In this document: one piece after another, positions 37,768-49,633 of the stretch
How the letters are laid out: each line of letters starts with the position of its first letter
Position numbering within the stretch: position 1 is the first letter of the stretch
Origin: Lycium barbarum
Lineage: Eukaryota > Streptophyta > Magnoliopsida > Solanales > Solanaceae
NCBI RefSeq assembly: GCF_019175385.1
Contig: NC_083340.1
Location: forward strand, 21,402,336 to 21,466,335
Reading direction: 5' to 3'
Length of the DNA stretch: 64,000 nucleotides
Notes under the pieces: model-generated
Databases searched by the model: none
The model's input: the letters and a program-made list of their open reading frames with translations, nothing else
Told to the model about the DNA's origin: nothing
Program-made: the position numbers and the translations under genes

Positions 37768-40700
37768 TGTTATAACCCGTATTTTCGCGTATTCGGGAAA
37801 ATCCGAAATGATTGTGATTTGTAAGGAACAAGGTCATATGTTGATTTGAATTCACATAGGTGTGTGTTGTTCATGAAAAATATTAGTGTGGAAACACGGG
37901 GGAAGGCCAAGGGCAAAAATTGGAATTTTGGAAATTAGTTTCGGGAATTACAAAATGAGAATTTTCATTAATTGGGCTCAAAATAAAAGAAAAAAAATGA
38001 GGCCCAAGAGATGGGGTGGCCGGCCAACATGGCCAAGCCCATTTGACTCTAATTAATTTTTCCATGTGCTAATAATACATATTAGTCTTTGACTCATAAG
38101 AAGATTCAAGAAGTGAGATAAGGAGAGAAAGCAAGAATAAGAGCAAGCCTTAAGGGCCATTCGGCCAAGGCAAGGGGAAAATCACCCCTCCAAACTTCGA
38201 TCTAAAAATTGTTGTCTTGTGGTTTTACCACTAATTCAAGGGTCCTCTACAACATGGTGCAATTGTTTGGGAAGAAAGAGCCCTTGTTTCTTCAATATGA
38301 CAACATGTTTGAGTGAAGAAGATTGGAGAAAAAGGTAAGAATTCATTCCATGTTATTATGTTATGAAGGTTTGTTTGTGTTGTAGTATATGGAAATGAGT
38401 AGAATTCATGAAAACATGGTTGCAAAGTGGGTGTGTATGAATATATGTGGCCGTGTATGTGCATGGTTGTGTAGTTAAGATGTGTTGAATTTTATGTTGT
38501 ATTCTAGTTGTGTGTATGATGGAATTCATATTGAGAATGAAAGTTGAATGAATTTGATGGAAGATGGAAAATGTATATGTGGTCGTGTGGTGTTTGAGGT
38601 TTGGAATGAGAATGAATTAATTTGGTTTGACATGTTAGTTGTGTTATTGTGATGCTTGCAATGCAAATGAAGATGAAATGATATAAGTTTGCATCGAAAT
38701 GGAATGTAGAAGTTTACGTCGTTTTAGTATGATTTTGTGACATTATGAAAATGGAGTTGTTAAGGTGCAAATTATGATGATTGTTGATGAATTTGGGATA
38801 TGGAAGCATGTTATGAATAAGTAAGTTAAAGATTAGAAGTTTTGAATGAATTATGACTTGGGTGGAAAGTTGTATATTTTGTATATCGTATGAATATTTT
38901 GTACAAATGATATGAAATGTTTTCAAATTATATTGTGATGATCTTGGTTAAAGATGAATGTGAAATCCTTGAGATTTGTTTGGAGATTTGAAATTTGAAA
39001 TGGAAGTATTGCTTTATGTAGAAAAGAAGAATATTGACGTTAAAACCATTTTGATGTGATTCGTGATAACTTTGGTATTGTGGGTTGTGTTGTTGATATA
39101 TATTGGGCCGAGCTAAGCCTCGAGGAGGTTATATGTATAGGGGAAGTGCTGCCGAAATTTCGGTAGACAAATATGAAGTTAAGTGCATTCTTAAATCTTG
39201 AAATTCCTAATTGGTAACAATGACCAATTGCAGATTTTGAACGAAACGGGAATCGAGTTTGAACGAGCGTAAGAAGTGATAAAGGTATGTAAGGCTACCC
39301 ACTCCTTCTTTTGGCATGTCTTAGGTATGCTAGGTCGATATCGGAGCCCCGGGAGCAATCCTGTTCCTCGAAATCCGAATTAGAAAATGCACACTATTCA
39401 TTCAATCGAATTGAACCTTAAAGATCTTATTTTGGTTGGAAAGTAACCAAACGTCTGAAACTTATGCAAACGTAGTCGGATCACTTCGAAATCTTTATGT
39501 ATGATCCCATAGACCCCAAATGTCCGTGATTCATGTCCACCACCTCGACTTGACCCGAGGTGGGCCCGCTAACCCCGAGATGCCTTTGTTTGCTCTATTA
39601 GGCTCTCTTTTTGTAAAATTTTGATAAGGGACCTTTGTTTATGAAATTGTCTATTATAAAATAATGTTTCGATTACCACAATATGCTAAACTATATTTTG
39701 GGCCATAAATACCATTTCGGGAACGCTTTTGTGAAATGAACTCCGTACTAACTAATTGTTCGACTACTTTGACTAAGGTGTTGACTTATGATTTTATTAA
39801 GTTTCAAAGAATGTTTGGACATACAAATTGCATTGTTTGCTCACGACTTCGCTCGTGCCTATTATTATGATATTGTTCACCGGTCCCCGGGCCAGTTATT
39901 GATCATGCGTACTATGACAATTCGGTCGTATGCCCTTTTGTTGACATAAGTATTCTGGCATAGGTGTTGGGATATAAGTACTCCGCTAGAAGTATTCTGA
40001 TATAAGTATTCGGATGTGGATATTCTGTTCGAGTAATCCGTTACGAATATTCGGATAGTACGTTCGATTACCCCAACAGTTTTTATAAAATGCTTTGACG
40101 CGAAAAGAAAAATGATTTCAGATGTTTTGTGTTGATACAATCCATCGTGCCATCCAAAAAGTTATGTATGTACACTATGACTACTGTCCGATTCCTTAAA
40201 CTGATCCGTCGATTGAAATCTGTTTTGAAATGTTCGTAACGATTCTGTGGTAAAAGTGTCCGTAAATTTTACATATCAATTCTGATCGTTCCGGAATATG
40301 TTTATAATCCTCAAATGTCAATAAGTATTCGTATCTATCGAGTCTAAAAATATGTGCATCTGGTTTCTCACTACTCCGTTCGTGCAAGCCTTAGCATGTC
40401 TATTCACTGAGCCGGGCCGGGATATGTTGTCGTGCGCTGTCCCCCTACGTTGCCTACGGTTTTCTGAAATAAAACCGTGAGGGGTGGTCTGGGCTGAGCT
40501 CGATCCCCAAAGCAGACAGTATCTGCGCTACGTAATCTGATACCAGGCAGACGCGTTGGGAGTATACTGGGCAGACCTCGAGCTCCCGAGACTGATCCGT
40601 GACCCGTGTACTGGGCAGAGCTCGAGCGGGAAAAACGGGCAGTTTCTGCATGGGATGACCACTGTATTGGGTCGAGCTCGAGGTGGCATACCCCTTGTAG

Positions 40701-41618
40701 ACGAGTGTTCTGATATGATATGATATGATCTGATCTGATATACTCCGGCTATACGCCGCCTGGTACGACCCGTTTATGTATGGTGTGACCACTGTACTGG
40801 GCTGAGCTCGAGGTGGCACAATCCTTGTAAACATCATATGATTCACAGGTTGCAACGTCTGATTCGATACGCAACGGCGTCCTGATATGGCATATGACTA
40901 TAATGTGCACTATGTGTGATCTGCGTCTGGAAAGTAAGTTCTGAAACTCTGTACGTTTGGCAACCCTTCTGACAGGTTATATCGGTTTATATGATATGTG
41001 ATGATCTGTATGACCTGGGCCTGGGAAGTGAGTGATTTTGATATTCTGGACCATATACTTATTCTTGTACCGCTTGTTTCGATTATAGTTCTGATTTTTG
41101 TGTTCCTTGCTTTACATACTCAGTATATATTCCGTACTGACCCCCTTTCTTTGGGGGGATGCGTTTCATGCCCGCAGGTACAGACGCTTATTGTGGTGAT
41201 CCGCCAGCCTAGGGTACACAGTCTGCTGCTTGGAGTGCTCCTTTGATCCGGAGCCCATACTTTTGGTACAGAACCTTTTGTTGTATATGGTTTCGTGTTT
41301 ATGATTACTTTTGGGTACGGCGGGGCCCTGTCCCGTCATATGATTCTGTTGTCTGTATTAGAGGCCTGTAGACATGTATGTGGGTCATGGGTCGTGTTTG
41401 GTCAGTGATGTTTGTCTGGTTTGTGCCCAGTTTGCCCCTACGCTACGTTAATATGATCGATCTATGTTTTATGATATAAATAATGGATTAAATGATATGT
41501 TTATAAATTGGGACGCATGAGATTCATAACATGTAGACACAAGTGAGATTTGGTTGGTAAGTATATACGAGTGTCCACGTCGGACACTAGTCGCGGCCTA
41601 CGGGGTTGGGTCGTGACA
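37768..41618 (+). mobile_element. Solo LTR (3.85 kb), sister of 24400-28316
   Basis: It starts TGTTATAACCCGTATTTT and ends GGGTTGGGTCGTGACA. It aligns with the LTR at 24400-28316 from the GGAAGGCCAAGGGCAA block through the GTACTGACCCCC block. The flanks are TGGGA (37763-37767) and TGAGG (41619-41623), not a clean duplication. No internal domain. A CGAGGTGGCA/GGGCTGAGCTCGA repeat (about 40485-40815) is present here. Confidence 0.78.
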
Positions 41619-42856
41619 TGAGGGATCTTTGATATACCCTCGAAACAGCTACGACCTCCGAGTTTGCGTAGACTCGGATGTGAAACAGTAACATTAGCAA
41701 AAAAATGAGAATAAAACAAATGATTCGACGCTTCGAATATCAAAAATAGTGAGTTAACATTTTAGGGGAAATTGAGGCGGCTAGAACTAATATTTCTTAA
41801 GGGGATTTGGGCGGCTAAACGAACTCTAATTTTAGGGAATTTCTGGATGACTCGAAAACTTCTCTTTTTTTTTAGAGGATTCAAGGCAACTGACCAGATC
41901 TCCCCTCAAAACGACTGGAAAACGATTATTTATAGGAGGGATTTCTAGGGTTTTTCTTGGGTTTGAAAATTTGGGCGGGATTTTAAAACAAAAATTCAAA
42001 TCAAGTCAACACTTGTGCTAAATCTGAACGTTGGAGAGCTTTTTTTTATGACATCGATCAGAAAACCGAAGAAGAAAGAGACAAAGACTCATTAAGATTT
42101 TGTACCCGACAAATCAAAAGGGCTGATAAAGTAGGATTCGAACTTACAAAGGACAAGAAACCATTAAAGCTTCAGATCAACACAAGAAACCAGGAAAAGG
42201 AATGAAATGCCTCTTCAACGTTAACCCCCTGACGGAGCTTTAATTACCTTTCCCGAACTGACCATGCGAGGTCTGTGAGGGTGGAAAGGGCTCTGCGGAT
42301 TTGCCGCTCATCGAAGGAGAGAGAGAGAGAAGAGAGGGGGGGGGGGGGGTGTGGCGCTGGGTGGTGAATGGAAATGAAGAACCCTAGTGGTTCATTAGGT
42401 TGAATAAGGCGGGTCGGATCCGGATAGTGGGTTGAGTGGAAACGGGTAATGGGCTGCGAAATTTAAAGTATGGGCTGGTTATTGGATTGAATGTGGGCTA
42501 GTCGGATGAAAATAATGGTTAAATTGATTTGGTGAATTAAAGAATGGGCTGATTGTAAATGGACAGAATTAATATGGACTGAATGAAATAAACAAATTGG
42601 GCTTCTAAATTTAAATAAAAGATGTAGTTTAATTATCTACATTCTAACGTGCACTAAAATATTACCTAACATAAAAATATGTAACTATTGGCGCTCAGAT
42701 AAAAATGATGTCGTAATAGCCGTGCAATAATATTTGAAAGTCAATACTAAATAAGCGCTATTATTTGATTGCGCGAAAATAAATGCAATGCGTGTGCATA
42801 GGATGGTAAAAATGCTGAAATGTGAATTATAATAATACTGGTAATAATAATAACAA

Positions 42857-42857
<1 letters not shown>

Positions 42858-42890
<33 letters not shown>
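42858..42890. repeat. AAT trinucleotide microsatellite
   Basis: A clean run of about 11 AAT units within a longer AAT-rich stretch, inside the large LTR. The minus-strand ORF with a poly-tyrosine run (42747-42932) is caused by it. Confidence 0.95.
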
Positions 42891-43394
42891 GTAATAATAA
42901 TGGTAATGACGGTAATAATAAAAAAATAACAATAGCTAGTGACTACAATAGAATAATGAAATGCCGGTATTAATAAAAGCTAATAATTATAGTAAAAATA
43001 TAAATAATTATTTCTTAAGTTGCCAAAAATATTAGAAGCGTAAATAGATATTTCGGAGGAGAGGCGGGACAAAATTGGGTGTCAACAATGCCCCCTCTGG
43101 CATAACTTTAGTTTTTCCTTAAGGACTTTATGCCGGATCCGGCATACACTCCCTCCAGCCCTGTCTTGCGAAATTATTTTTTTATTTTATGCCTGAGCGG
43201 GGGTTCGAACCCAGAACCTCAGGTATCCAAGCTAAGAATAAAATTTAAAGACCACAAATATGAGGGGTAAAATTTAAAGACAGCAAATATAAGGGACAAA
43301 ATTTAAAGACCACCCCAAAAGAATGGCAATTCTGTGAATTGCCCCTATTTTAACCTCTCCACTTTCAATCCAGCCCACCCATTTAATACCCCTA

Positions 43395-44126
43395 CTTTTA
43401 TAGGTGTGCTAAAACTAAGAGGAAAAACAGAAATTTCTTAGAAGGGTGAGTCACATTCTTTTGAGTGGAAACACTAACTGCAATCTTGAAAATGATAACG
43501 AAGAAAGATATTCTAGGATAACTCTAATGTTCTTGTAATAAAGTATCAATATTTTGATCTACAGGATTGATCAGTCACAGTACCACCTTTATACAAGAGG
43601 TGTTAAATCGATTCTCGTTTGCTGAAAAATTACAACTACTATTACACAAGCAAATAGAATTAGGGATTTAGTGGTGTAATGTTAAGAGGTATTTGATCGG
43701 GGATGTTGGGATTTGTGAAAAGAAACACCTTATTAGGTTCATGACCAATTGGATCTTGACACTATATATGTTGAATCCTATTATCATTTTCGTATATTTA
43801 CTTCTTTATATTTTAATTTCCCGTAGTGAAAAAAACTTCTACCGAAATCCTCAAACACTTCAATTATCTTTCTGTGCATTCATTTCCAACAATTTCAACA
43901 TGTACAACGAAGCTCTAGATCTCCATGTCCAAAGGGGAAACCACATGGACATATATCCTGACTAATAGTTTATTTAATTGATAAAGAGTATTTGGTGTGC
44001 AAGTATCCATAAGATCTACGCCAATATTATTATCAAAATTTTCTTTCTGTTTAGAAAAGTACTACATTTGATTCGTCTACTATAGATCTCCTAACAATAA
44101 AAACCCAATGATGTAAAATTAAAATT
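43395..44126 (+). other. Distal upstream region of the intact PPO (unit 2)
   Basis: Colinear with unit 3 (47219-48262) and with the split unit 1. Shared blocks include the start TTTTATAGGTG, TTCTTTTGAGTG, the AACGAAGCTCT block near 43906, and TAGATCTCCTAA near 44086. There is no gene in it; the 90-codon ORF at 43693-43965 spans repeated flanking DNA and has no similarity I recognise. Confidence 0.75.
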
Positions 44127-44922
44127 GGTAAAAACTTATCCCACCCGGAGTTTACACCAGACCAATAAATAAATGACACTTGTCACTTATTTTAACTTCA
44201 ATTTTAGTACTTAACTATAGTTAACTATCATGTGTTTTGGACATGATCTTAATGTAAAAAGTACCTAATATTTTGCTATTCTCACTTGTCCTCTTAGCGG
44301 CAACGTCAATTGAGTCGATCAGTGCCTCACTGGTATCTTCTTGTCCTTTTAATGCCACTAACAACATCTCAAAGTCAAAGGTCATCACTAGTCATTTCTT
44401 TTTTCCTCTTCACAGACCATTGCGATATAATTTTTTTCCTTCTGATGTAATTATCATTAGCATAATAAACATTTTTAACCTTAACCAAAAAAAATACACT
44501 TATCTCTATATATCCTCAGTACACATCAAAAGATTAACACATACAAAAAATCTTCACAAAATTGTACTTGACATTTTCGTCATGCAAGATTTTCTATTCA
44601 AAATGAACTAGATATACTCATTAGTATTATAATTCTTTCTAGCACATATTATAAGCTCTTAATCAGAACTTTCAATCACGCGGTAATTTTGAAATTATGC
44701 CTTTTGATTTCTAATGGACGAATGACGAAATATTTTCAAATCACAAGAACTAAAAGAGGGACAATGTTGATAGTAACTCTAAGCTTTCTGACATTACAGT
44801 TATGATTTTAGTTTCTTTTTAAATTATCTATTTATTAAAAGTAGAATTCCTAATAAATTTTAGTTAGTCAACTATGGTTAATTTAACTAAATTAAGTATA
44901 AACACTCGGATAAATTTTTACC
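44127..44922. mobile_element. Short TIR element in the intact PPO promoter
   Basis: Units 1 and 3 lack these 796 bp. The ends are GGTAAAAACTTATCC and, inverted, GGTAAAAATTTATCC, with further similarity inward (GGAGTTTACACC versus GAGTGTTTATACT). A 3-bp ATT flanks it at 44124-44126 and 44923-44925. Its right end is about 160 bp before the PPO start codon. The 112-codon ORF inside is not recognisable as a transposase. Superfamily undecided. Confidence 0.7.
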
Positions 44923-44960
44923 ATTAAGATTTTCCCCAACTTATTATCCTTAAATCTCCC

Positions 44961-45041
44961 ACCTACCACGTGCAGGTAGGTGAGCCTCTCAACTTGCTCC
45001 ATGTGGGGTATATTTTATTGGGTGCTAACATACTATATAAA
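44961..45041 (+). promoter_or_regulatory. Core promoter of the intact PPO: G-box palindrome and TATA box
   Basis: A G-box CACGTG at 44967-44972 sits in the centre of an inverted repeat (ACCTAC...GTAGGT, 44961-44981). TATATAAA lies at 45034-45041, 41 bp upstream of the ATG, which leaves a very short 5' leader. The G-box is bound by bZIP and bHLH factors in plants; a role in light, jasmonate or wound control is inference only. Units 1 and 3 keep the flanking arms but not this exact core. Confidence 0.7.
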
Positions 45042-45081
45042 GCAAGGTGGAACACTAAGAATCTTCAGCCAAAACTTAGCT

Positions 45082-46866
45082 ATGGCAAGTGTGTGCAATA
45101 GTACAACCCTCAACACTCCCTTTACTTCATCCACAAAGTCATCTTCTTTAGCTTCCACTCCTAAGCCCTCTCAACTTTTCCTGCATGGGAAACGTAACCA
45201 AACCTTCAAAGTGTCATGCAAGGTTTCAAACAATGACCAAAACCAAAACGTTGAAACAAATTCAGTTGATAGGAGAAATATGCTTCTTGGTTTAGGAGGT
45301 CTCTATGGTGTTGCTAATGCAGTGCCATTGGCATCAGCTGCTCCTGTACCAGCCCCTGATCTCAAATCTTGTAGTAAAGCCGAGATAAATCCTGGTGGTC
45401 CAGAAGTACCCTATCTTTGTTGCCCTCCTAAGCCAGATGATTTGGACAAAGTTCCATATTACAAGTTCCCTTCAATGACCAAGCTCCGTATCCGTCCGCC
45501 TGCTCATGCTGCAGATGAGGAGTATATTGCCAAGTACAAACTGGCCACTAGCCGAATGAGGGAACTTGACACAAACCCTAATGACCCTCGTGGGTTCAAG
45601 CAACAAGCCAATATCCATTGTGCTTATTGCAACGGTGCTTACATGATTGATGGCAAAAAGTTACAAGTTCATGAATCATGGCTTTTCTTCCCATTCCATA
45701 GGTGGTACTTGTACTTCTATGAGAGAATCTTGGGATCCCTTATCGATGATCCAACTTTTGGTTTGCCATATTGGAACTGGGACCATCCAAAGGGCATGCG
45801 TTTGCCTCCCATGTTCGATGTTCCAGGCTCTTCCCTTTACGACGAAAGGCGTAACCCACACGTCCGTAACGGAACCATAATCGATCTTGGTTCTTTCGGC
45901 GAGGAAACCAAAACCACTCAACTCCAGACGATGACGAATAACTTAACTCATATGTATCGTCAAATGATAACTAATTCTCCATGCCCGATGCTCTTCTTCG
46001 GTGCGCGTTACGTTAAGGGAACTGATCCCAACCCAGGTCAGGGAACAATTGAAAATATCCCTCATACTCCTGTCCACATTTGGACTGGTACAGTGCGAGG
46101 TTCAGATTTGGGTAATGGCGTCAAGTCAAACGGTGAGAATATGGGTAATTTCTACTCAGCTGGTTTGGACCCGGTTTTCTATTGCCACCATGGCAATGTG
46201 GATCGGATGTGGAATGAATGGAAACAAACAGGAGGAAAAAGAAGGGATCTCACAGACAAAGATTGGTTGAATTCAGAGTTCTTTTTCTACGACGAAAACC
46301 AAAACCCATGGCGTGTGAGAGTCCGAGACTGTTTGGACACTAAAAAGATGGGATACGATTACGCACCAATGCCCACCCCGTGGCGTAACTTTAAGCCAGT
46401 AAGAAAGACCACAACAGGGAAAGTGAATACAGGTTCACTTCCACCAACCAGCAAGGCATTCCCAGTCGCTAAGCTTGACAAAGCCATTTCCTTTTCCATC
46501 AATAGGCCGGCTTCGTCAAGGACTCAAAAGGAGAAAAATGAACAAGAGGAGATGCTAACATTCAATGGTGTTAAGTATGATGATAGGGAATATATAAGGT
46601 TTGATGTGTTCCTCAACGCAGACAAGACTGTGAATGCGAATGAGCTTGACAAGGTTGAGTTTGCAGGGAGCTACACCAGCTTGCCACACGTTCACGCAAA
46701 TCATGATTCCTCTTCCGAGGGTGTTCCTTTCCAGCTGGCAATCACTGAACTGTTGGAGGACATTGGCTTGGAAGATGAAGATACTATTGCGGTAACTGTG
46801 GTTCCAAAGGCAGGTGGCGAAACCATCTCCATTCAAGGTGCGGAGATCAAGCTTGTGGGTTGTTAA
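45082..46866 (+). CDS. PPO: Polyphenol oxidase, chloroplastic (intact copy)
   Basis: A single-exon gene of 594 residues. The enzyme is a type-3 dicopper catechol oxidase that turns o-diphenols into quinones (browning, defence) in the thylakoid lumen. Residues 1 to about 60 form a Ser/Thr-rich stromal transit peptide. RR at 64-65 followed by [10 protein letters not shown] and an Ala-rich stretch near 84-88 is a twin-arginine lumen-targeting signal. Copper A: H179 with C183 (NIHCAYC, thioether cysteine), H197 (QVHESW) and H206 (PFHRWYLYF). Copper B: H328 and H332 (HTPVH) and the HH pair at 369-370 ([12 protein letters not shown]). The DWL region is at about 394-396 and the KFDV-type region at 505-509 (YIRFD). 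The start at 45082 was chosen because [10 protein letters not shown] aligns with the sister copy and the TATA box lies just upstream; an in-frame ATG at 44980 lies before the TATA box and is rejected. One loop (337-350) is seven residues longer than in the sister copy. Length and motifs fit a working enzyme. Confidence 0.97.
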   Translation: MASVCNSTTLNTPFTSSTKSSSLASTPKPSQLFLHGKRNQTFKVSCKVSNNDQNQNVETNSVDRRNMLLGLGGLYGVANAVPLASAAPVPAPDLKSCSKAEINPGGPEVPYLCCPPKPDDLDKVPYYKFPSMTKLRIRPPAHAADEEYIAKYKLATSRMRELDTNPNDPRGFKQQANIHCAYCNGAYMIDGKKLQVHESWLFFPFHRWYLYFYERILGSLIDDPTFGLPYWNWDHPKGMRLPPMFDVPGSSLYDERRNPHVRNGTIIDLGSFGEETKTTQLQTMTNNLTHMYRQMITNSPCPMLFFGARYVKGTDPNPGQGTIENIPHTPVHIWTGTVRGSDLGNGVKSNGENMGNFYSAGLDPVFYCHHGNVDRMWNEWKQTGGKRRDLTDKDWLNSEFFFYDENQNPWRVRVRDCLDTKKMGYDYAPMPTPWRNFKPVRKTTTGKVNTGSLPPTSKAFPVAKLDKAISFSINRPASSRTQKEKNEQEEMLTFNGVKYDDREYIRFDVFLNADKTVNANELDKVEFAGSYTSLPHVHANHDSSSEGVPFQLAITELLEDIGLEDEDTIAVTVVPKAGGETISIQGAEIKLVGC

Positions 46867-47215
46867 GTCCTGGTTTGGGAGCTAATTAGTAGCTATTGAA
46901 TCTGCTGAGATTACACTTGAAGCTTGTTGATCGATGATGGTCTCTGCAAGTTTCCTTATTGTGTTTTTTTAATGGTCTCGATTTGCATTTCTATGTTACT
47001 TTTCATGTTGAAATCAGCTTGATGCTGGATTTCCTCGTTGTTATTTATGAATAAATCAGTACCATACTGGTGTTATAATTATGTTTCTCTCTCTCTATAT
47101 ATATATATATATTATTCCATCTTTATATGATAAAGGTAGCTTCTATTATATGATAACTCAAATTCCTTTCAGTATAATTAGAAGTTACTTTAGGATTGTA
47201 GTAATTACATGAACT
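46867..47215 (+). other. 3' flank of the intact PPO
   Basis: Colinear with the PPO1 3' flank. A candidate polyadenylation signal AATAAA lies at 47050-47055, followed by a CT-then-AT microsatellite (about 47085-47110). The stretch after that leads without a break into the next tandem unit. Confidence 0.75.
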
Positions 47216-48270
47216 TGTTAATATCCTTTTATAGGTGCTAAAACTAATAGGAAGAACGGAAATTCCTTAAAAGTGTGAGTCACATTCTTTTGAGTGAAAA
47301 AAACTACTGCAATCTTGAAAATGATAACGAAGAAAGATTTCGGAAGGGGGAACCACAGTTATATATCGGATCCTCATGATTAAGACTTTTCCATTAGGGT
47401 ATTAAAAAACGTGTGGGGTAATGGATGGTTTGGATAATAAAGGAGCAGTTGATATAGCTTATGATTTTAATTAAAAATGTGTATGCACGGTTGTGGGGTT
47501 ATGGCTAAACTTTACCCTTTTAAAAAAAAAAAAAAAAAATTGATACTCCAGGATATATTCGGTCAAAGCTGAGTGATTGTATTATTAGAAAAATTAATTT
47601 GATATTCTAAGATAACCCTCAAGTTGCTTTATAAAAGTACCAATGTTGACTTGTTTTGATCTATAAAATCGATTTGGCAAGCAGCCAGCCACCCTTATAC
47701 AAGAGGATGTTAATGGATACTCGTTTGCTACAAAGTTACAATTACTATTACACAAGGAGCAAAAGAATTAGGGATTGCCGTGTATTGTTATGAGGTACTA
47801 ATCGGGTATATTGGATTTGTGAAAAGCTACACGATCAATTAGATCATGACACTATATAGATGAATGTCGTCGACATTTTTATGTGTTTACTTCTTTATAT
47901 TTTAATTTTTTTTAGTGAAATTTTTGGCTATTACGAGAATCCAAGAATACTTCAATTATCTGTCTATGCTTTTTTTCCAAAAAAAAATTGAAAAAAAATC
48001 TGTCTATGCTTTCATTTCCAGTAATCTTAACAGGTACAACGAAGCTCTCCGTGTACAAGGGGGCAACCACATGGACATCCTGACTAACACTATTTTCTTT
48101 AGACTTCATCGATGAAGAATATTGGCGTGCAAATAGCCAAAAGATCTACACCAATGTTATTACCAAAACAATCATTCTGTTTAGACAAGTACCATTTGAT
48201 TCGTCTAATATTAGATCTCCTAAGAATAAAAACTCAATGATACACTATTAAAAATTCCCTCCACTTACTA

Positions 48271-48445
48271 TTAAAGCTGTTAACCGGTTCCAACCGGAAC
48301 CGGACCGGTAACCGGTTAAGGAACCGGTCGATTCCGGTTAAAAAACCGGAACCGCTTAACCGGTTCCGGTTTACTGGTTTGAAACTCCAAACCGGAACCG
48401 GTCCGGTTTGGAGTGGTTAAAATCATTTTTTGTTTTTGTTTTTTG

Positions 48446-48507
<62 letters not shown>

Positions 48508-49633
48508 TTTATTAGTATATTGTAGGTATATTTACATATGTTATACAACTTTATAATTAAAGTTTAAATATTTACTGACTAACAGCCTAACAGCAAGTCA
48601 GCAATACAGAATAGTGCTTTTCGTATACATATATATGTATAACTTACATATACTTATATATATGTATAACTTAATATATATACTTATATATATGTACTAT
48701 ATACTCTATATACTTATATATATGTATAACTTAATATATATACTATATATATGTATATATATGTACTATATACTATATATACTTATATATAGGTATAACT
48801 TAATATATATACTATATATACATATATACTATATATACTATATATATTTATATACTATATATACTTATATATGTGTATAACTTAATATATATACTATATA
48901 TACTTATATATATGTACTATATACTATATATACTTACTTATATACTATATATACTATATATACTATTTTTTCTATATATACTATATATACTTATATATGT
49001 TTAAGTATACTATATAACTTAATATATATACTATATATATTTATATACTATATATATATATGTATATATATGTACTATATACTATATATACTTATATATA
49101 GGTATAACTTAATATATATACTATATATACATATATACTATAACTTAATATATATACTATATATATGTATAACTTAATATATATACTAAATATATGTATA
49201 ACTTAATATATATACTATATATATGTACTATATACTATATATACTTATATATAGGTATAACTTAATATATATACTATATATATGTATAACTTAATATATA
49301 TACTAAATATATACATATATACTATATATACTTAATATATATACTATATATATTTATATTCTATATATACTATATATACTTATATATGTGTATAACTTAA
49401 TATATATACTATATATACTATATATCCTTTTTTTTTTTATTATTATTTTCACCGGTTTAACCGGTCCGGTTCCGGTTCCGGTTTTCAAAATATTAAAACC
49501 GGACCGGTAAACATTTACACGGTTAACCGGAACCGGTTAACCGGTTCTACCGGTTCCGGTTCCGGTTCCGATTCCGGTTTAACCGGTCCGGTTACCAGTT
49601 AAAACCGGTTAGCCCGAACCGGTTGCCACCTTT
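48271..49633. mobile_element. Non-autonomous hAT-like element with CCGGTT subterminal repeats
   Basis: An exact 8-bp TSD, ACTTACTA, lies at 48263-48270 and 49634-49641. The ends are TTAAAGCTGTTAACCGGTT and, inverted, AAAGGTGGCAACCGGTTCGG. About 150 bp at each end is packed with AACCGG/CCGGTT motifs in both orientations. The core is AT-only repeat. There is no ORF of substance; the 88-codon ORF at 48614 is repeat-derived. 8-bp TSDs and subterminal motif clusters are hallmarks of hAT elements. Confidence 0.82.
48448..49428. repeat. AT-only tandem repeat core of the hAT-like element
   Basis: It opens with about 55 bp of pure TA, then roughly 900 bp of repeated modules such as GTATAACTTAATATATATAC and CTATATATACTTATATA in irregular order. 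Almost no G or C. The block is likely unstable in length. Confidence 0.9.

Larger units (their letters stand above)
34643..43087 (+). mobile_element. Large solo LTR (about 4.6 kb native) with nested LTR
   Basis: It starts TGTTATACCCCATTTTAA, ends TTGGGTGTCAACA, and has the perfect 5-bp TSD ATGCC at 34638-34642 and 43088-43092. The native sequence is 34643-37767 plus 41619-43087. I find no primer-binding site, gag or pol in it, so a single very long LTR is the simplest reading; a coding-less large element is the alternative. LTRs of this size are known in Tat/Ogre-type Ty3 elements, but I cannot assign the lineage from sequence alone. An AAT microsatellite lies at 42858-42890, and G- and GA-runs at about 42319-42350. 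Confidence 0.78.
32899..43394. mobile_element. hAT-like non-autonomous element between PPO units 1 and 2
   Basis: The left end TAGGGGTGTCAAATG and the inverted right end TAGGGGTATTAAATGGGTGG are typical hAT termini. An 8-bp TSD matches at 7 of 8 positions: CTTTTATG at 32891-32898 and CTTTTATA at 43395-43402. Removing it restores the AATATCCTTTTATAGGTG block seen at 15098 and 47219. About 2 kb is native; 34643-43087 is a later LTR insertion. No transposase ORF is present. The interior contains the hairpin-rich repeats described separately. Confidence 0.75.

Noticed and set aside
42747..42932. ORF with a poly-tyrosine run
   Set aside because: By-product of an AAT microsatellite in an LTR.
44980..45081. 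N-terminal extension of the intact PPO (extra 34 codons from an upstream ATG)
   Set aside because: It includes the TATA box and leader region, has no match in the sister copy, and the plastid transit peptide begins at MASVC (45082).
48614..48880. 88-codon ORF rich in Ile and Tyr
   Set aside because: It lies entirely in the AT-only satellite core of the hAT-like element.
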